A DNA stretch of 64,000 nt, taken from the NCBI RefSeq assembly GCF_023156505.1, contig NZ_JALNMJ010000005.1, forward strand, positions 124,001 through 188,000, read 5' to 3'. A program made the translations under genes and the position numbers. Each line of letters begins with the position of its first letter. The first letter of the stretch is position 1. The notes below the pieces were generated by a model. That model saw nothing but the letters and a program-made list of their open reading frames with translations, was not told the DNA's origin and made no database searches. This DNA comes from Roseibium sediminicola (lineage in GTDB: Bacteria > Pseudomonadota > Alphaproteobacteria > Rhizobiales > Stappiaceae). Shown piece after piece: positions 7,795 to 16,833 of the stretch.

Positions 7795-9417
7795 TCAGAC
7801 TTCTTCGCGCTCGCGCAATTTCCGCCGGATGATCTTGCCGGTGGTGGTCATGGGTAGCCCATCGACGAATTCGATTTCGCGGGGATATTCATGGGCCGAC
7901 AGGCGGTCGCGGACAAAGCGCCGGATGTTGTCCTCCAGCTCCGCGCCGCCCTGCTCGCCGGATTTCAGCACGATGAAGGCCTTGACGATTTCGGTGCGCA
8001 GCGGATCCGGCTTGCCGATGGCCGCCGCCAGCGCAACAGCGGGGTGTTTGATAAGGCAATCCTCGATCTCGCCGGGGCCGATGCGGTAGCTGGCGGATGT
8101 GATGATGTCATCGTCGCGGCCGATGAAATGCACATATCCGTCCTCGTCCATCAGCCCCTGGTCGCCTGTGATCATCCAGTCGCCGATGAATTTCTCACGG
8201 GTTGCCTCCGGCTTGTTCCAATATTGCAGGAACATCACCGGGTCGGGCCGGCGAATGGCGATCTGGCCGAGGGTTTCGGCCGGCAGCGGATTGCCGTCGT
8301 CGTCGATGATCGCAACCTCATGACCCGGCGTGGCTTTGCCGATGGCGCCCGCCCGGCTGACGCCAAGCTCGGCCGCAGAGCCAAGCACGGCGTTGCATTC
8401 GGTCTGGCCGTAGAACTCGTTCACCGGGAAGCCGAATTCCTCCCGGAACCAGTCATAGGTCTCCTTGCCGAGCGCTTCGCCAGCCGAGCCGACGCTGCGC
8501 CAGTTCAGATTGAAGCGTTTGCCCGGAGTGTCGACCGTGCGCAGCATTTTCAGTGCCGTCGGCGGAATGAAGGCGTTGCGGACGCCCTCGGTTTCCAGAA
8601 GGCGGAAGGCGTATTCCGGGTCGAATTTCCGGGCCGCAAATGAAAGCACCGGCACGCCAAGGCTGAGAGCCGGGAACAGAGCGTTCAGAAGTCCGCCCGC
8701 CCAGGCCCAGTCGGCCGGGGTCCAGAGCAGATCGCCCTCCTGGCCGAGGAAATTCTGAGACAGTTCGATGCCGGGCATGTGCCCGAGCAGCACCCGGTGG
8801 CCATGGAGCACGCCCTTTGGCTGGCCGGTGGTGCCGGAGGTGTAGATCATCAGCGCCGGATCGTCAGGTGCCGTCGCCAGCGTGTCGAACCGGTCCGAAG
8901 CCTTGGCGAGCAGCGCGTCGAAGGCCAACACGCCGGTTTCCGGCCCGTCCACGGAAACGACCAGCTCCAAGCCGGGCAGGCCGTCTCGGATCTCGGAGAG
9001 CTTGGCAAGGCCCGCCGTGTCCGTCACCAGGGCTCTCGCGCCGGAATCGGTCAGCCGGTAGCTCAGGGCATCCAGACCGAACAGGGCGGCGAGCGGGACG
9101 GCAACGGCGCCGATCTTATAGGCGGCCAGATGGGCGATCGCGGTTTCGGGGATCTGTGGCAACAGCAGCGCAACCCGGTCACCGCGCTGAATGCCCTGGG
9201 CCTTGAGGGCATTGGCGAAACGGTTGGCCGCCCGGTTAAGCTCCAGATGGCTCCAGTCGCGGCGGCCGCCGTCGGCCAGCACCTGCCGGATCGCCAGGCG
9301 GTCAGGGGTGTGCCTGGCCCAGGCGTCGCTGACGGCTGCGGCCATGTTGTAGGTTTCAGGCAATGACCAACGGAAGTGCGATGTCAGCGTTTTGAAGTTG
9401 CTGGCGCGTTGCAGCAT
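7795..9417 (-). CDS. AMP-dependent acyl-CoA synthetase
   Basis: Adenylate-forming ligase of 540 residues that activates a carboxylic acid to its acyl-CoA via acyl-AMP. The P-loop YTSGTTGQPKG is at 192-202. The middle region has FYGQTECN and ITGDQGLMDEDGY (hinge-type), then GPGEIEDCLIKHPAV. The C-terminal TTGKIIRRKL supplies the catalytic lysine. The overall pattern fits medium-chain/acetyl-type AcsM-like enzymes rather than long-chain FadD. It has no operon partner. The N-terminal 20 residues are poorly conserved-looking, so the start is provisional. Confidence 0.88.
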   Translation of the reverse strand: MLQRASNFKTLTSHFRWSLPETYNMAAAVSDAWARHTPDRLAIRQVLADGGRRDWSHLELNRAANRFANALKAQGIQRGDRVALLLPQIPETAIAHLAAYKIGAVAVPLAALFGLDALSYRLTDSGARALVTDTAGLAKLSEIRDGLPGLELVVSVDGPETGVLAFDALLAKASDRFDTLATAPDDPALMIYTSGTTGQPKGVLHGHRVLLGHMPGIELSQNFLGQEGDLLWTPADWAWAGGLLNALFPALSLGVPVLSFAARKFDPEYAFRLLETEGVRNAFIPPTALKMLRTVDTPGKRFNLNWRSVGSAGEALGKETYDWFREEFGFPVNEFYGQTECNAVLGSAAELGVSRAGAIGKATPGHEVAIIDDDGNPLPAETLGQIAIRRPDPVMFLQYWNKPEATREKFIGDWMITGDQGLMDEDGYVHFIGRDDDIITSASYRIGPGEIEDCLIKHPAVALAAAIGKPDPLRTEIVKAFIVLKSGEQGGAELEDNIRRFVRDRLSAHEYPREIEFVDGLPMTTTGKIIRRKLREREEV

Positions 9418-9494
9418 GAAGAGGCGTCCGGTGCTGTAAAATTAGGCAGCGGAGTTTAGGGGGAGAGTTGTTGCGGTGCAATAGATCTAGCGGA

Positions 9495-10418
9495 TTACTT
9501 CCTGGCCAGTGGATGAGCGCTTTCCACCAGCTCGCGCAGACGCTCATCCAGCACATGGGTGTAGATCTGCGTCGTCGAGATATCCGCGTGTCCCAGAAGC
9601 TGCTGCACCACCCTGAGATCGGCACCGTTCTGCAACAAATGCGAAGCGAAGGCATGGCGCAGGACATGCGGTGAGATCTTGCCGGCGTCCAGGCCGGCGG
9701 CAATCGCCAGGTCCTTCAGGTCGCGGCCGAAATGCTGGCGGGTGAGGTGACCGCTGCCGCCATGGGACGGAAACAGCCAGGGGCTGTTTTCATGGGCGCC
9801 TTCGGCACTGCGCAAACCGACATAGTCCTTCATGGCCGCCTGCGCGGGTGGCGACAGGGGCACCAGCCGCTCCTTGCCACCCTTGCCCCGGATCTCGATC
9901 AGGCGCGCGTCGCGCAGCGCCGCGGTAACCGGTAGAGCGACCAGTTCTGAAACGCGAAGACCGGTGGCATAGAGCACCTCGATCAGCGTGTACATCCTCT
10001 GGGCGCGCAGGCGGGCGGCGGCGCTCTTATGCGCTACTTGCGTTGCTGATCTAGCCGTTTCGATCAGGCGGTCGACATCCTCCATCGAAAGGACCTTCGG
10101 CAGGCTGGCACGTTTCTTCGGGGCGGAAAGCGTTCGTGTCGGATCGTCCTCCCTGGTCCCTTCCGCATAAAGGAACTTGTAGAACTGCTTCAGGGCCGAC
10201 AGTCTTCGCGCCTGTGAGGTTTCGGCGAAACCGCGCCGGTTCAGGTCGCCGAGATAGGCGGAGAGATCTTCGGTTGCGGCGCTGGCCAGTTTCTTGCGGC
10301 CGAGAAATCCTGAAAAGTCCTCCAGGTCGCGGCGATATCCGGCAAGCGTGTTTTCAGCCGCGCCGCGCTCGGCGGCGAGCATCTCCAGGAAGTTTTCAAG
10401 GTCGAAGCCGGTTGCCAT
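9495..10418 (-). CDS. xerD: Tyrosine site-specific recombinase XerD
   Basis: Resolves chromosome dimers at dif together with XerC. It has 307 residues, the usual Xer length, with an N-terminal core-binding SAM-like domain (about 5-95) and a C-terminal catalytic domain. All catalytic positions are visible: Arg155 (ATGLR), Lys179 (RGKGGKE), His251 and Arg254 (HVLRH), His277 (LLGHADIS) and nucleophile Tyr286 (QIYTHV). No att sites, integrase-type context or mobile DNA surround it. The flanking small membrane ORF and aroK match the chromosomal xerD-aroK order of Rhizobiales, supporting XerD over a phage integrase. Confidence 0.92.
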   Translation of the reverse strand: MATGFDLENFLEMLAAERGAAENTLAGYRRDLEDFSGFLGRKKLASAATEDLSAYLGDLNRRGFAETSQARRLSALKQFYKFLYAEGTREDDPTRTLSAPKKRASLPKVLSMEDVDRLIETARSATQVAHKSAAARLRAQRMYTLIEVLYATGLRVSELVALPVTAALRDARLIEIRGKGGKERLVPLSPPAQAAMKDYVGLRSAEGAHENSPWLFPSHGGSGHLTRQHFGRDLKDLAIAAGLDAGKISPHVLRHAFASHLLQNGADLRVVQQLLGHADISTTQIYTHVLDERLRELVESAHPLARK

Positions 10419-10421
10419 CGC

Positions 10422-10565
10422 CTACCGGCCGAAGCCGTCCTTCTTCACGCGCACCTCGATCTCGCGCTCGCGCGGGTCGACAAAGGTCGCCAGCGAATAG
10501 ACCGCGCCATAGCCGAGCGCGCCCAGGAGCAGCAGCACGAAGAGCAGGCGGGTCAGGGTGGGCAC
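10422..10565 (-). CDS. Conserved-looking 47-residue membrane protein
   Basis: Short gene read from GTG 10565, with GGGAG about 10 bases upstream, ending 3 bases before the xerD start codon. The protein has one hydrophobic segment (LLFVLLLLGALGYGAVYSLA, residues 7-26), then a charged tail (DPREREIEVRVKKDGFGR). Codon choice is GC-rich at third positions like its neighbours. It looks like a single-pass inner-membrane protein translated just ahead of xerD. I recall similar tiny ORFs beside aroK/xerD in related genomes, but its function is unknown. Confidence 0.72.
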   Translation of the reverse strand: MPTLTRLLFVLLLLGALGYGAVYSLATFVDPREREIEVRVKKDGFGR

Positions 10566-10695
10566 GTCGGATGTCTCCCAGAGCGAATCGGATAGGCGAT
10601 TGTTTCAACAGGCCAGAGGGGATGCAAGACAAAGCCCGGGGCTTGAAGCCGGACTTCCCCCGTGTCTTTTTTGCCGAATATGCTAAAACGCCGCC

Positions 10696-11343
10696 ATGAG
10701 ACAAAACGATAACACGCGGCCCCCGGATGGAGGCGCCGCAGGCATGAACGCGAAATCCGTCGATCTGGCCCGCCTGGTCCGCGCCCTGGGGCAGCGATCC
10801 ATCGTTCTGGTCGGCATCATGGGCTGCGGCAAGTCCACAGTCGGCAAGCGCCTGGCGCAACGGCTCGGTCTTGAATTCGTCGACGCCGATACCGAAATCG
10901 AGCGGGCCGCCAACATGACGGTCGCCGAGATCTTCGCCGAACACGGCGAGACCTATTTCCGCAGCGGCGAGGAACGGGTCATTGCCCGGCTGCTGCGCGA
11001 GGGGCCGCAGGTTCTGGCGACAGGTGGTGGCGCTTTCATGAGCGAGGCGACACGTGCGGAGATCGCCGAACGGGGCCTCTCTATCTGGCTGAAGGCGGAT
11101 TTCGATACGGTGATGGCGCGGGTGCGCCGCCGGTCGACCCGGCCGCTTTTGCAGAACCCGGATCCGGAAGGCACCATGCGTAAGCTGATGGCGACCCGCG
11201 AACCGGTCTATGCCAAGGCAGCCCTGACGGTGGTTTCCCGGGAGGTGCCGCATGAGGCGGTGGTCGACGAGATTGTCGTCACCCTGGCGGATCATCTCTT
11301 CGATCGCGAGGACGAGACGGCCTCGCAGACATCTTATTCTTGA
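10696..11343 (+). CDS. aroK: Shikimate kinase
   Basis: Phosphorylates shikimate at the 3-OH in the chorismate pathway. Of its 215 residues, about 35 form an N-terminal extension seen in alphaproteobacteria. The Walker A site GIMGCGKST is at 40-48, DADTEIE at 63-69, the shikimate-binding TGGGAF at 109-114, and the lid RRRSTRPLL near 144. It is first in an aroK-aroB-corC operon, with aroB beginning 20 bases after its stop. A start at the internal ATG (residue 17) is also possible. Confidence 0.96.
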   Translation: MRQNDNTRPPDGGAAGMNAKSVDLARLVRALGQRSIVLVGIMGCGKSTVGKRLAQRLGLEFVDADTEIERAANMTVAEIFAEHGETYFRSGEERVIARLLREGPQVLATGGGAFMSEATRAEIAERGLSIWLKADFDTVMARVRRRSTRPLLQNPDPEGTMRKLMATREPVYAKAALTVVSREVPHEAVVDEIVVTLADHLFDREDETASQTSYS

Positions 11344-11362
11344 TTTCGAGTGGCGTGACAGA

Positions 11363-12511
11363 ATGGCAGACACGGTGGTTGCCCGAGCCCTGATGGGCCG
11401 GGACGAAAAATTGGTCCGGGTGGATCTGGGAGCCCGCAGCTACGACATCCGCATCGGGCGCGGCCTTCTGGAAAGCGCGGGATCGGAAATCGCGGCGGTG
11501 CTGCCCGGCGCGCGGTTGGCCGTGGTTGTTGACGAAACCGTCGCCGGCCTGCATCTCAGCGCTTTTTCCGAAAGCCTTGCTGCCGCCGGTCTCGGCCACA
11601 CGGTGATCAAGGTGCCGGCCGGCGAAAGCACCAAATGTTTCAGCCAGTTCGAGCGCCTGTGCGACGAGGTTCTGGCGGCCCGCCTGGAACGCGGCGACGC
11701 GGTTGTCGCCCTGGGCGGCGGTGTTGTCGGCGACCTGACCGGCTTTGTCGCCGCCTCGGTCCGGCGCGGCATGGCTTTTGTCCAGGTGCCGACCAGCCTT
11801 TTGGCGCAGGTGGACAGTTCCGTCGGCGGCAAGACCGGCATTAATTCCCGGCACGGCAAGAACTTGATCGGGGCGTTCCATCAGCCCGCGCTGGTGCTGG
11901 CGGACACCGCCGTGCTCGATACCTTGTCGCCGCGCGAATTCCGGGCCGGCTATGCGGAAGTTGCAAAATACGGCCTGCTCGGCGATGCGGATTTCTTTGC
12001 CTGGCTGGAAGACAATTGGCAGGCGGTGTTCGAAGGCGGTCCCGAGCGCGACGAGGCGGTTGCCCGCTCGTGCCAGGCCAAGGCCGATGTGGTCGCCGCG
12101 GATGAACTGGAAAGCGGCCGGAGGGCCCTGCTCAATCTCGGCCATACTTTCGGCCACGCGCTGGAATCCGCCGTATCCTATGAAACCGAACGGCTGGTGC
12201 ACGGCGAGGGCGTTTCGATCGGCATGATGCTGGCTCATGAGTTTTCCGAGCGGCTCGGCCTGATCGATGCCGAGACGGTGGCCCGCGTGCACAAGCACCT
12301 GAGCGACGTCGGTTTGCCGGTGACCGTTCAGGCCATTCCCGGCCAGCTGCCGCCCGTGGAAACATTCATGGACATCATCGCGCAGGACAAGAAGGTCAGC
12401 CGCGGCGCGCTCACCTTCATCCTGACCCGGGGCATCGGCGAAGCCTTTGTCGAAAAGGGCGTCGACCCGGCGGTTGTTTCGGAGTTCCTGAAGGAGAAAC
12501 TCGAGGCATGA
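11363..12511 (+). CDS. aroB: 3-dehydroquinate synthase
   Basis: Converts DAHP to 3-dehydroquinate, using NAD+ and a divalent metal. It has 382 residues. Motifs include GGGVVGDLTGF at 118-128 (NAD loop), VPTSLLAQVDSSVGGKTGIN at 142-161, and the metal-binding LNLGHTFGHALE in the C-terminal half. ATG 11363 is preferred to a much earlier in-frame codon that would overlap aroK by about 90 bases. The end overlaps the next gene by ATGA, showing translational coupling. Confidence 0.96.
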   Translation: MADTVVARALMGRDEKLVRVDLGARSYDIRIGRGLLESAGSEIAAVLPGARLAVVVDETVAGLHLSAFSESLAAAGLGHTVIKVPAGESTKCFSQFERLCDEVLAARLERGDAVVALGGGVVGDLTGFVAASVRRGMAFVQVPTSLLAQVDSSVGGKTGINSRHGKNLIGAFHQPALVLADTAVLDTLSPREFRAGYAEVAKYGLLGDADFFAWLEDNWQAVFEGGPERDEAVARSCQAKADVVAADELESGRRALLNLGHTFGHALESAVSYETERLVHGEGVSIGMMLAHEFSERLGLIDAETVARVHKHLSDVGLPVTVQAIPGQLPPVETFMDIIAQDKKVSRGALTFILTRGIGEAFVEKGVDPAVVSEFLKEKLEA

Positions 12512-13851
12512 CGGAAACGGCTCTCTGGCTGGCGATTGCCGCCATCTTCGTGCTCCTGTTCCTGTCCGGCTTCTTTTCCGGCTCGGAAACGGCGCTGACC
12601 GCGGCATCGCGCGCGCGCATGCACCAGCTGGAAAAGACCGGAGACTGGCGCGCCCGCGTGGCCATGGCGCTCATTTCCAACCGGGAACGGCTGATCGGCG
12701 CACTTCTGCTCGGCAACAACCTGGTCAACATTCTGGCGTCGGCGCTGGCGACGACCGTCTTTCTGACGCTGTTCGGCGAGGCCGGTGTTGCGCTTGCCAC
12801 CCTGGTGATGACCGCGCTGGTGCTGATCTTTGCCGAAGTGCTGCCGAAGACCTGGGCGATTTCCAATCCGGAACGCTTTGCCGTCACGGTCTCGCCGATC
12901 GTGCGCGTGGTTGTCGCCGTGTTCGGCCCGGTGGTGATTGGCGTCGAATGGATCGTGCGTGCGATCCTGAAGATGGTCGGCGTCACCGTCGGCGACGACG
13001 CCTCGATCCTGTCCGCGCATGACGAGCTGCGCGGCGCGGTTGATCTTCAGCATATCGAAGGCGGTCTGGAAAAAGGCGAACGCGACCGCCTCGGCGGCCT
13101 GCTCGACCTTGCCGAGCTGGAAGTCTCCGATGTCATGGTTCACCGCACCAACATGGTGGCGCTGAACGCGGATGACGATCCGGGCAAGCTGGTCAACGCG
13201 GCGCTGGCCTCGCCCTATACCCGCCTGCCTCTGTGGCGCGGGGAAAGCGACAATTTCGTCGGCGTACTACATGCCAAGGATCTCTTGCGCGCGCTGCATG
13301 CGGCGGGGGGCGACGCGGCCAGGATCAACATACTGGACATTGCCGCGCCGGCCTGGTTCGTGCCCGACACCACCAGCCTGCAGGACCAGCTGAACGCGTT
13401 TTTGCGCCACAAATCCCATTTCGCGCTCGTCGTTGACGAATATGGCGAGGTGATGGGCCTGGTGACGCTGGAAGATATTCTGGAAGAAATTGTCGGCGAG
13501 ATTGCCGACGAACACGATGTCGAACTCGAAGGCCTTCGGCCGCAGGCGGACGGATCGGTGATTGTCGACGGCTCCGTGCCGATCCGCGACCTCAACCGGG
13601 CCGCCGACTGGAGCCTGCCGGACGACGAGGCGACCACCATCGCCGGCCTCGTCATTCACGAAGCGCGCATGATCCCGGAAGAACGCCAGATCTTCACCTT
13701 CCACGGTTTCCGCTTCACGGTGCTGCGCCGGGAAAAGAACCGCATCACCCGGCTCCGGATCATGCCGCTCGGCCAGATCCCGGGCGTCAAGGCCCCGACG
13801 GCACCGGTAGCGCCACCAAGTGACTCCGGTGCGGTGAAGGCGGGCGGCTGA
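12508..13851 (+). CDS. CorC/HlyC-family (CNNM-type) membrane protein
   Basis: Member of the DUF21-CBS-CorC_HlyC family implicated in Mg2+/Co2+ efflux or tolerance; older names call it hemolysin. It has 447 residues. Transmembrane DUF21 domain about 1-190 (begins LFLSGFFSGSETALTAASRA, a signature), paired CBS domains about 205-335 (VMVHRTNMVAL; LVVDEYGEVMGLVTLEDILE) and a C-terminal CorC_HlyC domain about 350-425. It is third in the aroK-aroB operon, an arrangement common in Rhizobiales without a known functional reason. A GC-rich inverted repeat follows. Confidence 0.92.
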   Translation: MTETALWLAIAAIFVLLFLSGFFSGSETALTAASRARMHQLEKTGDWRARVAMALISNRERLIGALLLGNNLVNILASALATTVFLTLFGEAGVALATLVMTALVLIFAEVLPKTWAISNPERFAVTVSPIVRVVVAVFGPVVIGVEWIVRAILKMVGVTVGDDASILSAHDELRGAVDLQHIEGGLEKGERDRLGGLLDLAELEVSDVMVHRTNMVALNADDDPGKLVNAALASPYTRLPLWRGESDNFVGVLHAKDLLRALHAAGGDAARINILDIAAPAWFVPDTTSLQDQLNAFLRHKSHFALVVDEYGEVMGLVTLEDILEEIVGEIADEHDVELEGLRPQADGSVIVDGSVPIRDLNRAADWSLPDDEATTIAGLVIHEARMIPEERQIFTFHGFRFTVLRREKNRITRLRIMPLGQIPGVKAPTAPVAPPSDSGAVKAGG

Positions 13852-13887
13852 GCGGGAGCGTTTGGCTGAAAGGCGTTCTTTTTTCTG

Positions 13888-14046
13888 AACCCCCACCCCT
13901 AACCCCTCCCCACAAGGGGGAGGGGGACTAGGCCATGCCTTGAGGCTTAAGTCGTTGGCTTCAGACAGTTTTTGAAATTCAAGGTACGCGGCGAATTCTG
14001 CAGAATTCCCCTCCCCCTTGTGGGGAGGGGTTAGGGGTGGGGGTTT
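13888..14046. repeat. Inverted repeat, family C, with nested palindrome
   Basis: The left arm (13888-13925) reads AACCCCCACCCCTAACCCCT and on through CACAAGGGGGAGGGG. The right arm (14008-14046) is its near-perfect reverse complement. Between them lies a separate perfect palindrome, GAATTCTGCAGAATTC (13993-14008). The CCCCACAAGGGGG core is itself self-complementary. The element sits between the corC-like gene and the frameshifted gene. I recall similar short palindromes in other Rhizobiales genomes; mobility is inferred. Confidence 0.8.
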
Positions 14047-14092
14047 CAAGGAAATGAAAATCAGGTTCCAAAACTGGAGTGTGCCGACCGGA

Positions 14093-14661
14093 TCAGCGGC
14101 CTCTCAGAACATGAAATACCAAGCCTTGTTTCATGTCATAGAGAATCAATTCCGAGAAGCTCTTGTTTGCGCCGACTACCAGGTCGCCGTCCTCGTAGAT
14201 TGCTTGCCTGTAGCTCGCAAGACGCGATTCATCTTCTGAAGCGCAGTTGCGCCCTGCAAGCAGGTTGTGAGCTACCAGAGCCTCGGAATCGCGTCCGATC
14301 CACTCTACGAATGACGCGACATTCGCGGTGCGATACCAGGTTGATATGTCGGAGCCGGAAACCGAAGCAGCGGGGGGGTCCGTTCCCTGAATTGGATAGG
14401 GCCGTCATTCGCGCCCTCCAATTCGTAAATCACAAGAGCACAAGTAAATGAGGTGGTCTTGTACACAAGACGCAAGCGTGCGTCTTCGGCAATGTTCGTC
14501 TCGACGATGGACTGGATATCATCAGGCTTGATGCTGATGACATATGCTAGTCCCTTTATTCCCGAATAAATCAACAATGCTGAGACAATCATGCTGATCA
14601 TTAGCACGATCAACAGTCGTTTGATTTCCACGAACAGAAGCTTGGTCCAGGCTGGATTCAT
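14093..14661 (-). pseudogene. Frameshifted low-GC membrane protein gene
   Basis: Reading from ATG 14661, the first 97 codons give a protein with one transmembrane segment (about 15-39) and a polar extracytoplasmic part. The frame then meets a 7-base G run on the plus strand (14372-14378) and stops at 14305. One extra base in the run would continue the reading frame without a stop for about 92 more residues to TGA at 14093-14095. That continuation has normal composition (for example STWYRTANVASFVEWIGRDS). The intact product would be 189 residues of unknown function. The gene is visibly AT-richer (about 42% GC in the line at 14521), suggesting transfer. It could be a pseudogene, a phase-variable gene or an assembly error. 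Confidence 0.7.
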
Positions 14662-14700
14662 GGGTCCTGACCCTAGTCTAAAGCAGTTTACAGCCCGCGC

Positions 14701-14997
14701 TTATGCGCCAGCTCTTGCAGCTCGCGGATCGGGGTCGCTGTCGGCACGGATTTCGAGGGCGAGGGCGTGGACACCGCCGGCGAGTTCGTCCGCCAGTACC
14801 TCGTTGATCGCCCGGTGGCGGGCGACCCGTGACTGACCCTCAAAGGCGGCAGCGGCGATCTGGACCCGGAAATGTGTCTCGCCGCCCTCGCGCCAGCCGC
14901 CATGGCCGCGATGGTTCTCCGATTCGTCGATGACGTTGAGAAAGGACGGCTGAAAGGCGGCCGTGAGCTTGTCGGTGATGGTCTGTCTGGTGCTCAT
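14701..14997 (-). CDS. BolA-family protein
   Basis: Small cytosolic protein of 98 residues. BolA proteins act with monothiol glutaredoxins in Fe-S/iron regulation. Characteristic features are VIDESENHRGHGGWREGGET (about 22-41), containing the conserved histidine, then HFRVQIAAAAFEGQSRVARH and GGVHALALEIRA. Start ATG 14997 gives the standard length; an in-frame codon at 15078 would add an atypical 27-residue leader. It is divergent from the J-domain/cobST operon, the usual Rhizobiales arrangement. Confidence 0.92.
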   Translation of the reverse strand: MSTRQTITDKLTAAFQPSFLNVIDESENHRGHGGWREGGETHFRVQIAAAAFEGQSRVARHRAINEVLADELAGGVHALALEIRADSDPDPRAARAGA

Positions 14998-15185
14998 GCT
15001 ATTCACGTAGAGGTGCGGATTTCGAAGTTCAAGTCTTTGCTGCGGCGGCCCCGGCTGATAAAGTCGCGGGCTGTTCATTTCCCGGGCCGGTCCTTTGCCG
15101 TTGACGGGAAATTAGCTTTGGATACCTCGACAATGCAACCTCGCGCGGCTTGCCCGCGCGCCGACGGACTTCGATATTCTGCCTC

Positions 15186-15776
15186 ATGAAACTGGACTCA
15201 AAACTCTTTGACGGTATCCGGGTCAAGCCGGACAAGGAACGGGCCGAAGAGGGCCGTCATCCTGTCTGCGAGCATCCGGGCTGCAACCGGCCGGGCATGC
15301 ACCGGGCGCCGAAAGGACGAGACCGGGAAGGCCAGTATTTCAATTTCTGCGTCGACCATGTCCGCGAATACAACAAGTCCTACAATTATTTCACCGGTAT
15401 GGGCGACGACGACGTGCGCACCTACCAGAAAGACAGCCTGACCGGCCACCGGCCGACCTGGAAAATGGGTGTCAACAAGCAGGCGGCCGACGGGCCGGAC
15501 GGCTACGATCCCCGCGCCGGTATGCGTGCAAATGCGCAACGGCGCGCGGATCAGGTGCGCCGTCCGCGGCAAAGAAAGCTACTAACGCTTGAAAAACGCT
15601 CCCTGGATGTGCTCAATCTCCCCTACACGGCCCGTGGCGCGGAGATCAAAGCGCGCTATAAGGAGCTGGTAAAGCTGAACCATCCGGATGCCAATGGCGG
15701 TGACAGGTCTTCCGAAGACCGCCTGCGGGAAATCATTCAGGCCTATAACGTCCTGAAAAAAGCCGGTTTCCTTTAA
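15186..15776 (+). CDS. J-domain (DnaJ-like) co-chaperone protein
   Basis: Protein of 196 residues with a C-terminal J domain. The HPD signature lies in LVKLNHPDANGGDRS (about 165-180). The N-terminal two thirds include a possible metal site (CEHPGCNRPGMHRAP and FCVDHVREYN). J domains recruit and stimulate DnaK-type Hsp70. Its position directly upstream of cobS (63 bases) is conserved in Rhizobiales, but whether it helps cobaltochelatase assembly is unproven. ATG 15186 is chosen because the longer frame lacks a plausible ribosome site. Confidence 0.9.
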   Translation: MKLDSKLFDGIRVKPDKERAEEGRHPVCEHPGCNRPGMHRAPKGRDREGQYFNFCVDHVREYNKSYNYFTGMGDDDVRTYQKDSLTGHRPTWKMGVNKQAADGPDGYDPRAGMRANAQRRADQVRRPRQRKLLTLEKRSLDVLNLPYTARGAEIKARYKELVKLNHPDANGGDRSSEDRLREIIQAYNVLKKAGFL

Positions 15777-15839
15777 GCCTGCAGCCCTGCCGGCTTTCCC
15801 CAATTGACCCTTCCCGGCTCCCGGGACAGCGGAGGACTG

Positions 15840-16826
15840 ATGACTGAGACGACGACTGCGGCCATGGCCATGCCGGACACTGAAGTTTCTGTAGAAGAGG
15901 TTTTCGGCTTCAAGTCCGACCTCAAGGTGCCGGCATTCTCCGCCCCGTCCGAGCATGTGCCCGAGCGCGATGAGGATTATCTGTTCGACCGGGCGACCAC
16001 GCTCGCGATCCTGGCAGGCTTTGCCCATAACCGCCGCGTGATGGTGACCGGCTATCACGGCACGGGCAAATCGACGCATATCGAGCAGGTCGCCGCGCGT
16101 CTCAACTGGCCCTGTATCCGCGTCAACCTGGACAGCCACATCTCCCGTATTGACCTCGTCGGCAAGGACGCGATCGTCATCCGCGACGGCCAGCAGGTCA
16201 CCGAATTCAAGGACGGCATCCTGCCCTGGGCCTACCAGCACAACGTCGCGCTGGTGTTCGACGAATATGACGCCGGCCGCCCGGACGTGATGTTCGTGAT
16301 CCAGCGGATTCTGGAATCTTCCGGCCGCCTGACCCTGCTCGACCAGAGCCGCGTCATCCGTCCGCACGCCGCCTTCCGCCTGTTCGCGACTGCCAACACG
16401 GTCGGCCTCGGCGACACGTCCGGTCTTTATCACGGCACCCAGCAGATCAACCAGGCCCAGATGGACCGCTGGTCGATCGTCACGACGCTGAACTACCTGC
16501 CGCATGACAACGAGGTCGATATCGTCCTGTCGAAGGCCAAGCATTTCCAGACGGACGAGGGCCGCAACACCGTTTCCAAGATGGTGCGTCTCGCTGACAT
16601 GACCCGGAATGCCTTCATCAACGGCGACCTGTCGACCGTGATGAGCCCGCGGACCGTGATCACCTGGGCGGAAAACGCGGAAATCTTCGGCGATGTCGGC
16701 TTTGCCTTCCGCCTGACCTTCCTCAACAAGTGCGACGACATGGAACAGTCCCTGGTGGCGGAATTCTACCAGCGCTGCTTCGGCGAAGATCTGCCGGAAT
16801 CCTCCGTCAACGTCGTCATGAGCTGA
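15840..16826 (+). CDS. cobS: Aerobic cobaltochelatase subunit CobS
   Basis: AAA+ ATPase subunit that, with CobT and CobN, inserts cobalt into hydrogenobyrinate a,c-diamide in the aerobic cobalamin pathway. It has 328 residues. Walker A is GYHGTGKST at 71-79, and Walker B is in ALVFDEYDA near 145. The ATG at 15840 has GGAGG 5 bases upstream. CobT follows after 7 bases, so the two chaperone-like subunits are made together. CobN is not in the window. Confidence 0.96.
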   Translation: MTETTTAAMAMPDTEVSVEEVFGFKSDLKVPAFSAPSEHVPERDEDYLFDRATTLAILAGFAHNRRVMVTGYHGTGKSTHIEQVAARLNWPCIRVNLDSHISRIDLVGKDAIVIRDGQQVTEFKDGILPWAYQHNVALVFDEYDAGRPDVMFVIQRILESSGRLTLLDQSRVIRPHAAFRLFATANTVGLGDTSGLYHGTQQINQAQMDRWSIVTTLNYLPHDNEVDIVLSKAKHFQTDEGRNTVSKMVRLADMTRNAFINGDLSTVMSPRTVITWAENAEIFGDVGFAFRLTFLNKCDDMEQSLVAEFYQRCFGEDLPESSVNVVMS

Positions 16827-16833
16827 GGTCTGC

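Noticed and set aside
9495..10418. Phage or island integrase
   Set aside because: The recombinase has XerD length and residues, sits beside aroK as in related chromosomes, and no tRNA or attachment repeat was seen nearby.
15780..15840. Cobalamin riboswitch before cobS
   Set aside because: The space before cobS is only 63 bases, and I saw no B12-box-like sequence in it or upstream of the J-domain gene.
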